Shown one piece after another: positions 16,595-26,702 of a stretch of 64,000 nt of DNA (its first letter is position 1; every line of letters starts with the position of its first letter). The translations under genes and the position numbers were made by a program. This stretch comes from Flavobacterium saccharophilum (GTDB lineage Bacteria; Bacteroidota; Bacteroidia; Flavobacteriales; Flavobacteriaceae). The stretch lies in contig NZ_FRBY01000006.1 of the NCBI RefSeq assembly GCF_900142735.1, positions 372,001 through 436,000 of the forward strand, written 5' to 3'. The notes below the pieces were generated by a model. The model saw only the letters and a list, made by a program, of their open reading frames with translations, was not told where the DNA came from and ran no database searches.

Positions 16595-16615
16595 TATTCT
16601 TTAAAAATATATTTT

Positions 16616-16646
16616 AAGCCGATTTGAAACTATTCAAATCGGCTTT
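16616..16646. terminator. Bidirectional intrinsic terminator
   Basis: Perfect stem AAGCCGATTTGAA / TTCAAATCGGCTT with a 4-5 base loop, flanked by A and T runs. It lies between convergent genes and overlaps the stop of the DUF4249 gene by two bases. Confidence 0.85.
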
Positions 16647-17499
16647 ATTTTTTGGGTGGAGTTTTCACTATTAAAGTACTTTGTCCATAACCCGCCCAAA
16701 TACCTATCCCTCCTTTTATATTGGATTTTAAACTAGTATTGGCAGGATAGATTGGGTTTCTGCTGTTAACAATTTCGTTTTGCCAGCTGTTCCAGAAATC
16801 TAAAGCGTCTTTATTTTGCGTTCTTAATTTCACATGAATTAAATCTCCATCAGCAAAATAGGGTGTGAATTTTGTTTTTGGAAAAAGCAAAACACCTCTG
16901 TTTATTTGTACTGATATTGGCGACGTTGTGAAATTTTTATCATCTAAATTTCCATAAAAAGAAGGAACAAAAATAGGTTCCTCTCCATCAATTTTTGTGG
17001 CAATCTGATAGTAATTTTTTTCATTTAACGGATCATCAAATTTTACAAAAACATAGCCTGTTGTATCTGTTTCAACCTTCTTACTATATTCAGCACTTTT
17101 GAGTTGCACCGTTTTCGGAATTATTGTTGTCGCTTCAACAATGCGATTCAGGTATTCTATTTTGAGAGAATACTCTTTTCCAGCTTCCCCTTTTAATGTT
17201 GCTCCATAATACACAAATGGAGGAACTCGGTTTTTATCCGTTTTTACTCTTAAAACTTCTGAATTTATCCCGTCAGAAATCGTAATTTTTGCAGCTCTGA
17301 TGGCATGATTTAAAACATTGGTCGAATCAATAACGTCGGTAACCGGAATACTGCTTGATAGTAAAACCTGAGCATAGTCGCCTTCTTCAATCCATCCTTC
17401 GACTACAAGTTTAGATTCCAGACTTTTCTGTTCATTAATATTATCATTAGAACAGCTCGTTATTATTATGGCAAAAACAAATAGTAGATATTTTTTCAT
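16645..17499 (-). CDS. DUF4249 family lipoprotein
   Basis: 284 residues: lipobox TSC (Cys16) followed by SNDNINEQ, then the DUF4249 pattern (KLVVEGWIEEGDYAQVLLSSSIPVTD near the start, YSLKIEYLNRIVEATTIIP in the middle, W...NSRNPIYPANTSLKSNIKGGIGIWAGYG at the end). Such lipoproteins are coded right after a TonB-dependent receptor, as here (3-base gap), and are thought to work with it at the outer membrane, rather as SusD does with SusC. The ligand is unknown. Confidence 0.88.
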   Translation of the reverse strand: MKKYLLFVFAIIITSCSNDNINEQKSLESKLVVEGWIEEGDYAQVLLSSSIPVTDVIDSTNVLNHAIRAAKITISDGINSEVLRVKTDKNRVPPFVYYGATLKGEAGKEYSLKIEYLNRIVEATTIIPKTVQLKSAEYSKKVETDTTGYVFVKFDDPLNEKNYYQIATKIDGEEPIFVPSFYGNLDDKNFTTSPISVQINRGVLLFPKTKFTPYFADGDLIHVKLRTQNKDALDFWNSWQNEIVNSRNPIYPANTSLKSNIKGGIGIWAGYGQSTLIVKTPPKK

Positions 17500-17502
17500 T
17501 TT

Positions 17503-19815
17503 TTAAAATTTAAATCTCCAGCTTATTGAAGGCAAAATTCGATATAAAACTTTCTCTTCCTGTTTTACAATTACACTGTCTTTATTTTCATTTACCTGAA
17601 CATTCAATACTACATAAATTGGGTTTGCGATATTGAATGTATTATAAATTGAAAAGTTTAGGGCACTTTCTTTTTTATTCGTTTTCAGGAAAAAATAATT
17701 TACAGAAATATCAGTCCTGATGTAATTTGGCATTTGTGCATTGTTATATCCTGAATATTCTTTGACTGGATTATTATTGATGAAATACCAGGAAGTTGGC
17801 ATTGTAAATCGATTTCCTGAACTGAAAATTTGAGTTATGCCGAAATTCCATTTCGAATTAAGATCGTACATTCCTACTACTGAAAGATTATGACGACGGT
17901 CGTATTTGGCAAAATAAGTATTTCCATTATTAAGCTCATCAAAGTTTCGATCAGACCAGCTTAATGTATAACTCAGCCAACCTGTGAATCTCCCATTGCT
18001 TTTTCGAAGCATCATTTCAATTCCGTATGCTTGTCCTTTTCCAACCAATAAATCATTTTTTAATGTTGTTGTTTCATTAAACTGAGTTACTCCATAAGGA
18101 TATTCGAGCAAATCTTTCATAGAACGATAAAATCCTCCAATAGAAGAAGTCCAGTTCCTGGAAATATTCTGATTAGAACCAATAGAAAATTCATCTGAAG
18201 ATTGTGGTTTTATTCCATCTGAACTGGCGATCCAGAAATCGGTCGGAATCCCAACACTAGAAGTTGTGATTAAACTCAAATATTGATATTGTTTATTATA
18301 AGATCCGTAAAAAGAGTACTTTTCATTTGCAAAATAATTTAGCAAAACGCGAGGCTGAAAATGTAAATAAGAATCTTGAGAACCCGAAGTATAATAGTTA
18401 ATTCTAAGTCCTAATTCTGCAGTGATATTATTAGATAATTTTGGTTTTACACTCGTAAAAATTGATGCTTCATTAGCATTAATTAAACTATTTTGAGATG
18501 CATTATTAGTTGTTGTCAAATTCTCGACATTTACTTTCTGAGGCTGTAAATCGTGATACACATATTGAAATCCTGATTCAAAAGGAATGTTTTTAATTGA
18601 ATATTGAACTGCATTAGTAAATCCAAAATCTTTTACATAAGACGAAACTTCAAACTGAATTGTTGCCTGTTCCATATTCAAATCGTTTGAATACTGACTA
18701 AAATATACCGAATTTGACATGCTTACTTTAGGAGAAAACGTAGTAACTAAAGTTGGTGAAATGGTAAAATTACTCCATTTTAAACCCGTTTTAAGTGCCA
18801 GATTATTATCCCTGATTTTTAACTCGTCTCCGCTGACAAAAGCATCTACAGAAAAAAGATTCTTTTTTGAGATTTGAGAAATGAGAGTGAAGTTTCCATC
18901 CGAAAAACCATATTTCATATCCTGAACATCATTGTTTTTTGACCCGGATTTCAATATTGGTGCAACAATTTCGTCAATATAGGTTTTCCTTCCAGAGATA
19001 TAGATTCCTGTTTTTTCAGTTACAGGAATAGCAAAATTCAATTGTGAGGCCAAAATACCTACATTACCCTGGATAGCAAATTCAGAAGGTAATTTTTTGT
19101 TCGGAATCAAAAGTGTCGTAGAACTTAATCGTCCTCCATACTTTGCGTTCGAACTTGATTTATCAAATTCAACCTGTTGTATATGATCCGTATTATAGAA
19201 CGGAAAAATACCTAACAAATGTGACATTCCATATACGGGAGTTCCACTATACAAAATAGCATTATGACCAGGATCTCCACCTCGTACATACAAGTAACCA
19301 TTGGCATCCCCTGAATTCTGAACACCTGGAGTTAATTGCAAAAGTTTAATAATATCTGTGGTACCCAAAACAGTTGGAACTGATGATAGCTCTTTTAAAT
19401 TAAAAGATAGCTTACCACCTGAAAGAGTTGTTATACCACTTTTTTTAGTGTTAGCTACAACAACCTCATTCAATATAGAAGTATCTTTTTCTAAAATTAT
19501 GGATAGTAAAGTGTCCTTTTTCAGTTCAAAACTGATCTTTTTTTCTAAATAACCTAAGGCATTTACCTGAAGATGAATAATTCCAGGCTCCAATTTTGAA
19601 GAAAAACTACCTAAGGAATCCGATAAACTATAAAAACTTTGGTTATTCGATTGAATTAAAATGCCGGATCCAACCAGGTTTTCTTTTTCAGAAGATTTTA
19701 TCTCCCCCTGTATAGTGGCTTTAGATTGCGCAAATACATTGAAAAAAGAGAGAGAAAAAAAGAGAATTATTATTTTCGACACTATACTTTTAATAAGAAA
19801 AGTGCGAAAATACAC
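17503..19815 (-). CDS. TonB-dependent receptor with carboxypeptidase-like regulatory domain
   Basis: 770 residues. Signal peptide to about residue 29 (FNVFAQ), then a carboxypeptidase-D-like beta sandwich (about 32-115: TIQGEIKSSEKENLVG...), a plug with LLQLTPGVQNSGDANGYLYVRGGDPGHNAILYSGTPVYG (about 165-205), and a 22-strand-type barrel that ends in aromatic SISWRFKF. It takes an unidentified substrate across the outer membrane with TonB. It forms a two-gene operon with the DUF4249 lipoprotein at 16645. The name of the substrate cannot be read from sequence. Confidence 0.92.
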   Translation of the reverse strand: MYFRTFLIKSIVSKIIILFFSLSFFNVFAQSKATIQGEIKSSEKENLVGSGILIQSNNQSFYSLSDSLGSFSSKLEPGIIHLQVNALGYLEKKISFELKKDTLLSIILEKDTSILNEVVVANTKKSGITTLSGGKLSFNLKELSSVPTVLGTTDIIKLLQLTPGVQNSGDANGYLYVRGGDPGHNAILYSGTPVYGMSHLLGIFPFYNTDHIQQVEFDKSSSNAKYGGRLSSTTLLIPNKKLPSEFAIQGNVGILASQLNFAIPVTEKTGIYISGRKTYIDEIVAPILKSGSKNNDVQDMKYGFSDGNFTLISQISKKNLFSVDAFVSGDELKIRDNNLALKTGLKWSNFTISPTLVTTFSPKVSMSNSVYFSQYSNDLNMEQATIQFEVSSYVKDFGFTNAVQYSIKNIPFESGFQYVYHDLQPQKVNVENLTTTNNASQNSLINANEASIFTSVKPKLSNNITAELGLRINYYTSGSQDSYLHFQPRVLLNYFANEKYSFYGSYNKQYQYLSLITTSSVGIPTDFWIASSDGIKPQSSDEFSIGSNQNISRNWTSSIGGFYRSMKDLLEYPYGVTQFNETTTLKNDLLVGKGQAYGIEMMLRKSNGRFTGWLSYTLSWSDRNFDELNNGNTYFAKYDRRHNLSVVGMYDLNSKWNFGITQIFSSGNRFTMPTSWYFINNNPVKEYSGYNNAQMPNYIRTDISVNYFFLKTNKKESALNFSIYNTFNIANPIYVVLNVQVNENKDSVIVKQEEKVLYRILPSISWRFKF

Positions 19816-19860
19816 AATTATAACCCAATTATATCAGGTTATAATTGTTTAATTTTAATC

Positions 19861-20574
19861 TTATTTCAATTTATTTAAATACATGTTCACCACATTATCT
19901 AAACCCAGATAAATGGCTTCAGAAATTAAGGCATGTCCAATTGAAACTTCCAGTAATCCCGGAATATTTTGTTTAAAAAACTGAATATTATCCAAACTCA
20001 AATCGTGACCTGCATTTATTCCCAAATCTAATTTGTTTGCTAATTCTGCAGCTTTCACATAAGGATCAATTCCATTTTTATTCCCTAAAGCATATTCATG
20101 AGCGAATGCTTCGGTATATAATTCAATTCTGTCAGTTCCTGTTTTTTTAGCACCTTCAATCATTTCCAAAATCGGATCCACAAAAATCGATGTTCTAATG
20201 CCATTACGCTGAAACTCCTGAATAACCTCAGTTAAATAATCCTGATTTTTTATCGTGTCCCAACCTGCCGAAGAAGTAATTGCGCCAATTGCATCAGGAA
20301 CTAATGTAACCTGAGTTGGCTTACATTCTAAAACCAGATCAATAAAGTTATGCTGCGGATTTCCTTCAATATTATACTCGGTGTGAACAATTGCCTTTAA
20401 GTCACGTGCATCCTGATAACGTATATGACGCTCATCTGGACGTGGATGAATGGTAATTCCCTGCCCACCAAATTTCTGGATATCGGTAGCTACTTTTAAT
20501 AAATCAGGAACATTTCCGCCACGTGCGTTTCTTAAGGTTGCAATTTTATTGATATTTACACTTAACTTTGTCAT
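19861..20574 (-). CDS. pdxJ: Pyridoxine 5'-phosphate synthase
   Basis: 237 residues, normal for PdxJ, which condenses 1-deoxyxylulose 5-phosphate with 3-amino-2-oxopropyl phosphate to form pyridoxine phosphate. Marks: SVNINKIATLRNARGG at the start, GITIHPRPDERHIRYQD, the catalytic-loop QVTLVPD, and the phosphate site GHDLSLDNI...SIGHALISEA. It is divergent from the CBS gene. A minus-strand TATTTTTG box at 20617-20624 may be its promoter. Confidence 0.96.
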   Translation of the reverse strand: MTKLSVNINKIATLRNARGGNVPDLLKVATDIQKFGGQGITIHPRPDERHIRYQDARDLKAIVHTEYNIEGNPQHNFIDLVLECKPTQVTLVPDAIGAITSSAGWDTIKNQDYLTEVIQEFQRNGIRTSIFVDPILEMIEGAKKTGTDRIELYTEAFAHEYALGNKNGIDPYVKAAELANKLDLGINAGHDLSLDNIQFFKQNIPGLLEVSIGHALISEAIYLGLDNVVNMYLNKLK

Positions 20575-20616
20575 ATAAGTAGATAATTAATTCTAGTAAC
20601 ACTATATTTGTTACGA

Positions 20617-20624
20617 CAAAAATA
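20617..20624 (-). promoter_or_regulatory. TAnnTTTG promoter box for pdxJ
   Basis: TATTTTTG on the minus strand, 43 bases before the pdxJ start. No clear TTG at -33. On the plus strand TATATTTG at 20603-20610 could serve the CBS gene in the same spacer. Confidence 0.35.
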
Positions 20625-20690
20625 CAAAGTAAAACGTAGCAGTTTTTGCTATTTTTTGATTATTTTGCATCAAATATCTCCAACTGATTT

Positions 20691-21350
20691 ATGACAGAAA
20701 TTACTAACTATATCACAAACGATTTTCGAGCGATTGATAGTCAGGAAACGATAGCCTCGGTTCAGGATTTTTTTGCCGATGTTAATTTTTCACATTTTCC
20801 GGTTTTGGAAAACGGTATTTTCATTGGAAGCATTGCTGCTGATGATATTGAAACTTTTGACACTGATAAAAAAGCGATTGACTACAAATATACTTTAGAA
20901 CGTTTTTTTGCCAGAAAATCGATGTTGTGGCTTGACGTTTTAGAAGTTTTTGCTAAAAATCACACTAATACGGTTCCGGTTATTGATGAGAATAATACCT
21001 ATATAGGTTATTATGAGATGGAAGATATCATGAAATTTTTTCAGGAAACTCCATTTTTAAAAGAACAAGGCGGTATTATAATTGTTCAAAAAGGACTATT
21101 AGACTACTCTATGGGTCAGGTTACTCAAATTGTAGAAAGTAATAATGGTAAGATTTTGGGTTGTTTTATATCTGAAGCTGATTTAGAGAATGTTCAAATA
21201 ACAGTAAAAATTGGTGTTGGTCCAATGAATGAAATTATTCAGACATTTAGACGATACAACTATGAAATTGTCTCAGAACACCAGGAAGATGCCTATATTA
21301 ATAGCTTAAAAGAACGATCCGACTATTTAGACAAATACCTGAACATATAA
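20691..21350 (+). CDS. CBS-domain protein
   Basis: 219 residues. Two CBS motifs in the first 125 residues (DSQETIASVQDFFADVNFSHFPVLENGIFIGSI...; WLDVLEVFAKNHTNTVPVIDENNTYIGYYEMEDI) form an adenine-nucleotide-binding Bateman module. The last 80 residues (GIIIVQKGLLDYSMGQVTQIVESNNGKILG...) resemble an ACT-like fold. It starts a rightward run with nadK and the envelope genes. A repeat-rich 134-base spacer separates it from nadK. Role unknown. Confidence 0.85.
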   Translation: MTEITNYITNDFRAIDSQETIASVQDFFADVNFSHFPVLENGIFIGSIAADDIETFDTDKKAIDYKYTLERFFARKSMLWLDVLEVFAKNHTNTVPVIDENNTYIGYYEMEDIMKFFQETPFLKEQGGIIIVQKGLLDYSMGQVTQIVESNNGKILGCFISEADLENVQITVKIGVGPMNEIIQTFRRYNYEIVSEHQEDAYINSLKERSDYLDKYLNI

Positions 21351-21480
21351 AATTAGATAATTAGATAATATGTCAATTAGATAATTCCTAAAAAACGACT
21401 ATTATCAAATTTATTTAATTTCCCAATTGACACATTACCACATTATCTAATTTATGTAATTGACACATTATCTAATTAAA
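21351..21480. repeat. AT-rich inverted/direct repeat cluster before nadK
   Basis: Left arm AATTAGATAATTAGATAATATGTCAATTAGATAATT (21351-21386) and right arm near 21425-21477 (AATTGACACATTACC...AATTGACACATTATCTAATT) are imperfect reverse complements made of repeated ATTAGATAAT and CAATTGACACATTA units. It fills nearly the whole spacer, so it must be transcribed if nadK is read from the CBS promoter. Confidence 0.7.
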
Positions 21481-21484
21481 AAAA

Positions 21485-22369
21485 ATGAAAGTAGCCATAT
21501 ACGGACAGTATTATCAAAACAGTACCGAACCTATTATTAAAGATATTTTTCAGTTTTTCAAGTCCAATAATGTAGAAATGGTAATTGAAGAAACTTTCCT
21601 GAAAATGCTTTACGAAAAAGACCTGATACAAAAAGAATACAAAACTTTTTCATCCAGTACGTCTCTGGACAGCAGTTTTGAAATGCTGATTAGTATTGGT
21701 GGCGACGGAACTATTTTGAGAGCCGCAACTTTAGTTCGTAATTCAGGTGTTCCAATTTTAGGAATCAACGCAGGAAGATTAGGTTTTTTAGCAACCGTTC
21801 AAAAAGAAAAAATTGACAGTTTTTTACAATTTGTAATCGACAAAAAATATACTACTACAGAAAGGACGTTATTAAGCCTAACTTGCGAACCACAAAATGA
21901 TGCTATAGCAGAGTTAAATTTTGCAATGAATGAAGTAACGGTAAGCCGAAAAGACACTACTTCGATGATTACTGTTGAAACGTATTTAAATAATGAATAT
22001 TTAAATTCCTATTGGGCCGACGGTCTAATTATTTCAACACCAACTGGCTCTACCGGATATTCATTAAGTTGTGGAGGTCCAATATTAACTCCGAATGTAG
22101 CAAGTTTAGTAATAACACCGATTGCACCACATAACTTAACCGCAAGACCATTAGTAATTCCTGATGACACTGAAATCAAACTTCGTGTTTCCGGAAGAGA
22201 AGATCAATACCTAATTTCACTGGATTCCAGAATTTCTTCTGTAAAAAATGAATCTGTTTTAACTATCAAAAAAACAGATTACAAAATAAAAATGGTCGAA
22301 ATTCCAGGCGAAACCTTCTTAAAAACCCTGAGAAACAAATTGCTTTGGGGAGAAGATAAAAGGAATTAA
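21485..22369 (+). CDS. nadK: NAD kinase
   Basis: 294 residues. Makes NADP from NAD and ATP. Shows the catalytic GGDGTILRAA (Gly-Gly-Asp-Gly at about 76-79), GINAGRLGFLA, the NE/D motif ...NEVTVSRKD, and the glycine-rich TPTGSTGYSLSCGGP that closes the NAD site. Single-copy housekeeping gene. The start at ATG 21485 is preceded by an A-rich leader. Confidence 0.96.
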   Translation: MKVAIYGQYYQNSTEPIIKDIFQFFKSNNVEMVIEETFLKMLYEKDLIQKEYKTFSSSTSLDSSFEMLISIGGDGTILRAATLVRNSGVPILGINAGRLGFLATVQKEKIDSFLQFVIDKKYTTTERTLLSLTCEPQNDAIAELNFAMNEVTVSRKDTTSMITVETYLNNEYLNSYWADGLIISTPTGSTGYSLSCGGPILTPNVASLVITPIAPHNLTARPLVIPDDTEIKLRVSGREDQYLISLDSRISSVKNESVLTIKKTDYKIKMVEIPGETFLKTLRNKLLWGEDKRN

Positions 22370-22495
22370 GCCTTTTTCTTATTTCATAGTATACGATAAT
22401 ACCACATTTTCCCGTTCTGCATGTAGTGAATCATCATTAAATGTCTCAAAATCATATCGTAAATTGAAAAAAAAGCACATTTAACTAAAGGAACG

Positions 22496-22524
22496 TTGAT
22501 TCGTATCGATAATTATTATATTTG
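22496..22524 (+). promoter_or_regulatory. Promoter of the DUF6089-uppS-bamA run
   Basis: TTG at 22496-22498, 18 bases, then TATATTTG at 22517-22524: both parts of the Flavobacterium consensus TTG-N17-19-TAnnTTTG at correct spacing. Start of translation is at 22543. Confidence 0.65.
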
Positions 22525-22542
22525 CACGCAATTTTGAATTAA

Positions 22543-23232
22543 ATGAAGAAAATTTTTAATTTATTGTTATGTTTTTTCCCCTTTATCACACTAAATGCTC
22601 AAATCAATGAGATTGGTGTCTTTCTTGGCGGAAGCAACTTTGTAGGAGACGTAGGAAGCACAACGTATATTGCTCCTGAGAAACTAGCTTTTGGCGTTTT
22701 GTATAAATGGAATAAAAGCCCACGCCATTCTTATCGTTTCTCTTATACACAATCAACGGTAGCAGGAAACGACAAAAACTCAGACGAAACCGGGAGAAGC
22801 AACAGAGGTTATAGCTTTGAAAACGATATTAAAGAACTTTCAGCTGGTTTAGAATTTAATTTTTTTGATTTCAATCTGCATGATTATCATACAAAAGTTA
22901 CACCTTATATATATTCAGGTTTAAATTTTTTTATGTTTGATCAGTTGTATCGATTTACAACCAGCCCGAATGTAACGTATTCAGAAAATTCAAGTTCTTT
23001 TGCAATACCTATAATATTAGGTATAAAATCTAACATTACACCGCATTTTGTTTTAGGAGCTGAAGTCGGAGCCCGTTATACTTTTACAGATGCTATTGAC
23101 GGAAGTAATCCGAACACAGATAGTGCGAATATATTGAAATTTGGAAATTTAAATAATAATGACTGGTATGTTTTCTCTGGCATCACTTTAACGTATACCT
23201 TTGGACAAAAACCTTGCTATTGCGCAGAATAA
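22543..23232 (+). CDS. DUF6089 family outer-membrane protein
   Basis: 229 residues: signal peptide ending FITLNAQ, then a beta-barrel-type protein with the early GVFLGGSNFVGDVGSTTYI block of DUF6089 and a C-terminal aromatic strand (YVFSGITLTYTFGQ) followed by KPCYCAE. It lies directly before uppS and bamA, a position where this family is usually found, so a part in outer-membrane biogenesis is a fair guess. Unproven. Confidence 0.85.
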   Translation: MKKIFNLLLCFFPFITLNAQINEIGVFLGGSNFVGDVGSTTYIAPEKLAFGVLYKWNKSPRHSYRFSYTQSTVAGNDKNSDETGRSNRGYSFENDIKELSAGLEFNFFDFNLHDYHTKVTPYIYSGLNFFMFDQLYRFTTSPNVTYSENSSSFAIPIILGIKSNITPHFVLGAEVGARYTFTDAIDGSNPNTDSANILKFGNLNNNDWYVFSGITLTYTFGQKPCYCAE

Positions 23233-23236
23233 TAAA

Positions 23237-23977
23237 ATGAACTTACTAGACTCTATAGATCAAACAAATTTGCCTAAACATTTAGCCATTATCATGGATG
23301 GAAATGGACGTTGGGCGAAACAACAAGGCTTTTTACGCGCTTTTGGACATGAAAACGGGACCAAATCAGTAAAAAAAACAATTACTACCTGTGCTAAACT
23401 TGGCATTGAGTATTTAACGCTTTATGCTTTTTCGACAGAAAACTGGAATCGACCTAAACTAGAAGTTGAAGCATTAATGAAAATATTAATAAATTCATTA
23501 AAAAAAGAACTTGGTACACTGCAGGAAAACAACATTAGACTTAACGCTATTGGAAATCTTGAGAAGCTTCCAAAATCAGCTCAAAAAGAACTTTTAGACG
23601 TTATCGATAAGACAAAAAACAATACACGTCTCACTCTAACTCTCGCCTTAAGCTACGGATCACGGGAAGAATTGGTAAATGCCGTTAGAATCATCAGTGA
23701 TAAAGTTAAAAATAATATAATTTCATTAGACACTATTGACGATTCAATTATAAATGAGCATCTTTACACGCAAAATTTACCTGACGTAGATTTATTAATA
23801 CGAACAAGTGGAGAACATAGAATAAGTAATTTTTTGCTATGGCAGATAGCTTATGCAGAATTATATTTTACTAATGTCTTGTGGCCAGACTTTAAAGATC
23901 AAGATTTATATGAGGCTATTATTAGTTATCAAAAAAGAGAACGTAGATTTGGAAAAACCAGTGAACAAATTAAATAA
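23237..23977 (+). CDS. uppS: Isoprenyl transferase (undecaprenyl diphosphate synthase)
   Basis: 246 residues from ATG 23237 (the longer frame from 23201 belongs to the end of the DUF6089 gene). cis-Prenyltransferase that builds the C55 lipid carrier for peptidoglycan and O-antigen. Catalytic Asp21 in IIMDGNGRWAKQ; FSTENW; and the substrate end RTSGEHRISNFLLWQIAYAELYFT. The gene starts 4 bases after DUF6089 and its end overlaps bamA. Confidence 0.96.
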   Translation: MNLLDSIDQTNLPKHLAIIMDGNGRWAKQQGFLRAFGHENGTKSVKKTITTCAKLGIEYLTLYAFSTENWNRPKLEVEALMKILINSLKKELGTLQENNIRLNAIGNLEKLPKSAQKELLDVIDKTKNNTRLTLTLALSYGSREELVNAVRIISDKVKNNIISLDTIDDSIINEHLYTQNLPDVDLLIRTSGEHRISNFLLWQIAYAELYFTNVLWPDFKDQDLYEAIISYQKRERRFGKTSEQIK

Positions 23978-26654
23978 TTTTTTAGTGTTACAAAAAAGAA
24001 TACAAATAGTCCTTACCCTACTTCTTTTGGGTAGTTTTTCACAAATAAAAGCACAAGAAAGAGTTCCTTTTGATCAAGGAAAAAAATATATTCTTGCTAA
24101 AGTTTCTGTTGTTGGTAAAATAAGCTTCAATGAACAAACTGTTGTTACTTTTTCTGGCCTTCAAAAAGGACAGGAAATAACTGTTCCAGGAGAAGAAATC
24201 AGTGGTGCAATTAAAAAATTAGGAAAACTTGGCCTATTTGATGAAATTGCTTTTTACGTAAATAAAATTGAAAATGATAGTATCTATTTAGATTTAGATA
24301 TTGTCGAACTTCCTAAATTAAATGAAGTTAAAATCGTTGGTGTTAAAAAGAGTAAAATAGAGGGACTAATTAAGGACAACAACCTGACAAAGAACAAGAT
24401 TGTCAACGAAAACTTAATTACAACTACCAAAAATTATATAGAAAATAAATACAAAAAAGAAGGTTTCTATAACACAAAAGTTACCATAACAAATACTCCT
24501 GATACTACTGCCGGAAATCAGGTAAATATGCTTGTTCGGATAGATAAGGGAGATAAGGTAAAAATTAGTAGTATTGATTTCACAGGAAACAAACAACTTA
24601 CTGATTCTCAATTAAGAGGTGCAATGAAAGACACAAAACAAAAGAATGTTTTCCGTGTTTTAAAAGCTTCTAAATTTATTCCTGAAAAATATAAAACTGA
24701 TTTAGAAAAGGTAATTGCCGCCTATAAAGAAAAAGGATATCGTGATGCTCGTATTATCTATGACTCTGTTACTTACAACAAGGAGAAGAATATGCTAGCG
24801 ATCAAAATTAATATGGAAGAAGGAAATAAGTACTACTTTGGAAATATTAAATTTTTAGGAAATACCGTTTATTCTGACCGTACTTTAAATGGCTTTTTAG
24901 GGATTAAAAAGGGAGACACCTATAACGGAGTTTTACTTGAAAAACGAATTGCTGACAACACTAAACCAGATGCAGAAGATATAACTAACCTCTATCAAAA
25001 TAATGGTTATTTATTCTCAAAAATAAACTCTGTAGAGGTAAGAACTGTTAACGATACTATAGATTTTGAGATCAGAGTTACTGAAGGTCCAATTGCTTAT
25101 TTTAATAAAATATATGTAACTGGAAACGACAAAACTAATGACCATGTTATTTACCGAGAATTAAGAACTAAACCAGGTGAGAAATACAGTAAAGAACAAT
25201 TGGTTAGAACCATTCGTGAAATTGGTCAGTTAGGATTCTTTGATCCTGAAGCTATCAAACCTGAATTCAGGAATGTTGATGCAGGAGCTGGAACTGTAGA
25301 TATCGAATATCAGGTTGTTGAAAAAGGATCTAGTCAGGTCGAACTACAGGGAGGTTACGGTGGAGGTGGTTTCATCGGAACGTTAGGACTTTCGTTCAAT
25401 AACTTTTCTGCACGAAATATGTTTAAAAAAGAAGCATATAAGCCACTACCAATGGGAGATGGTCAAAAAGTATCGCTTCGTTTACAAGGAAGCACCTATT
25501 TCCAAACCTACAGTTTATCATTTTCTGAGCCATGGTTTGGAGGTAAAAAACCAGTACAATTCAGTTCATCTATCTCATATAGTACACAATACTTAAATAA
25601 TTATGTTACAAGAGATGTAGACAAAAGCAAAAGTTTTAATATTTTTACTGTACAAGTTGGTTTAGCAAAAAGGTTAACTGTGCCAGATGATTATTTTGTT
25701 TTATCACAATCGGTAAGTTACCAACATTACGATCTGAACAATTATAACACAGGTTTATTTACCTTTGGTAACGGAGCATCAAGAAACTTAGCGTATACAA
25801 TTGGTCTTTCGAGAAGTAATAAAGGGGTGAACCCGATATTCCCAATGTATGGTTCTGAGTTTAGTATTTCTGCAAAAGTAACGCCTCCATATTCATTGTT
25901 TAATGGAATCGACTATGCTGATCTACCAAATCAAAAAGAATATAAAACGCAATATACTGGTGCAAATGGATCAGATGATTTCGGTCAACCTCTTAACAAT
26001 GGTGATTATATTAAAACTGACTCATCAGGAAAAGTTGCGAGTGTTGGATCAGATTACGCAAGTGCTGATACCGATCAGGGTAAAGTTGACCAGAAAAGAT
26101 ACAATTGGTTAGAATATTATAAAGTTAAATTTAAAGCAGATTGGTATACTAAAGTTTATGGTAAACTAGTCTTAAGGACATTAACAGAATTTGGTTTCTT
26201 AGGAGCTTACGATCAGGCACGAGGAGTTGTACCTTTTGAACGTTTTTACTTAGGTGGAGACGGAATGGCAAACTACTCAATGGATGGTAGAGAGACCATT
26301 CAGTTGAGAGGTTATCCAAATAACTCATTAACTCCGGTAAACGCTGCGGGTGAGCAAATTGGAGCAACAATTTATAACAAATTCTCTATGGAATTGCGTT
26401 ATCCAATTACATTAAAATCATCTGCATCTATTTATGCCTTAACGTTCTTGGAAGCAGGTTCATCTTACCCAACGTTTAAAGATTATAATCCGTTTGACTT
26501 AAGTCGTTCGGCAGGTTTTGGTTTACGTGTATTTATGCCGGCATTTGGATTATTAGGTATTGATTTAGGATATGGATTTGATGCACTTCCTGGATCTGTT
26601 ACAAATAAAGCAAATGGCTGGGAAACGCACTTTATCATTGGTCAACAGTTTTAG
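23961..26654 (+). CDS. bamA: Outer-membrane protein assembly factor BamA
   Basis: About 897 residues. The frame opens earlier, but the signal peptide (QKRIQIVLTLLLLGSFSQIKAQ) points to GTG 23961 (overlapping uppS by 17 bases) or GTG 23985; 23961 was taken. Five POTRA domains (about 35-430) precede a 16-strand Omp85 barrel with the surface-lock motif GYPNNSL (VRGF-like, about 790) and the C-terminal signal ending in IIGQQF. The barrel-insertion core of the outer membrane. A long extracellular-loop insertion (about 660-710, ...GANGSDDFGQPLNNGD...) is present. The two Skp-like chaperones follow. Confidence 0.94.
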   Translation: MNKLNNFLVLQKRIQIVLTLLLLGSFSQIKAQERVPFDQGKKYILAKVSVVGKISFNEQTVVTFSGLQKGQEITVPGEEISGAIKKLGKLGLFDEIAFYVNKIENDSIYLDLDIVELPKLNEVKIVGVKKSKIEGLIKDNNLTKNKIVNENLITTTKNYIENKYKKEGFYNTKVTITNTPDTTAGNQVNMLVRIDKGDKVKISSIDFTGNKQLTDSQLRGAMKDTKQKNVFRVLKASKFIPEKYKTDLEKVIAAYKEKGYRDARIIYDSVTYNKEKNMLAIKINMEEGNKYYFGNIKFLGNTVYSDRTLNGFLGIKKGDTYNGVLLEKRIADNTKPDAEDITNLYQNNGYLFSKINSVEVRTVNDTIDFEIRVTEGPIAYFNKIYVTGNDKTNDHVIYRELRTKPGEKYSKEQLVRTIREIGQLGFFDPEAIKPEFRNVDAGAGTVDIEYQVVEKGSSQVELQGGYGGGGFIGTLGLSFNNFSARNMFKKEAYKPLPMGDGQKVSLRLQGSTYFQTYSLSFSEPWFGGKKPVQFSSSISYSTQYLNNYVTRDVDKSKSFNIFTVQVGLAKRLTVPDDYFVLSQSVSYQHYDLNNYNTGLFTFGNGASRNLAYTIGLSRSNKGVNPIFPMYGSEFSISAKVTPPYSLFNGIDYADLPNQKEYKTQYTGANGSDDFGQPLNNGDYIKTDSSGKVASVGSDYASADTDQGKVDQKRYNWLEYYKVKFKADWYTKVYGKLVLRTLTEFGFLGAYDQARGVVPFERFYLGGDGMANYSMDGRETIQLRGYPNNSLTPVNAAGEQIGATIYNKFSMELRYPITLKSSASIYALTFLEAGSSYPTFKDYNPFDLSRSAGFGLRVFMPAFGLLGIDLGYGFDALPGSVTNKANGWETHFIIGQQF

Positions 26655-26702
26655 TCCAATTTTTAGTACATTTGGCTAGAGATTTGAAAATAAAGTAATG
26701 TT

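Noticed and set aside
23201..23236. 12-codon N-terminal extension of uppS
   Set aside because: These codons are the last residues of the DUF6089 gene in another frame; the family start is at 23237.
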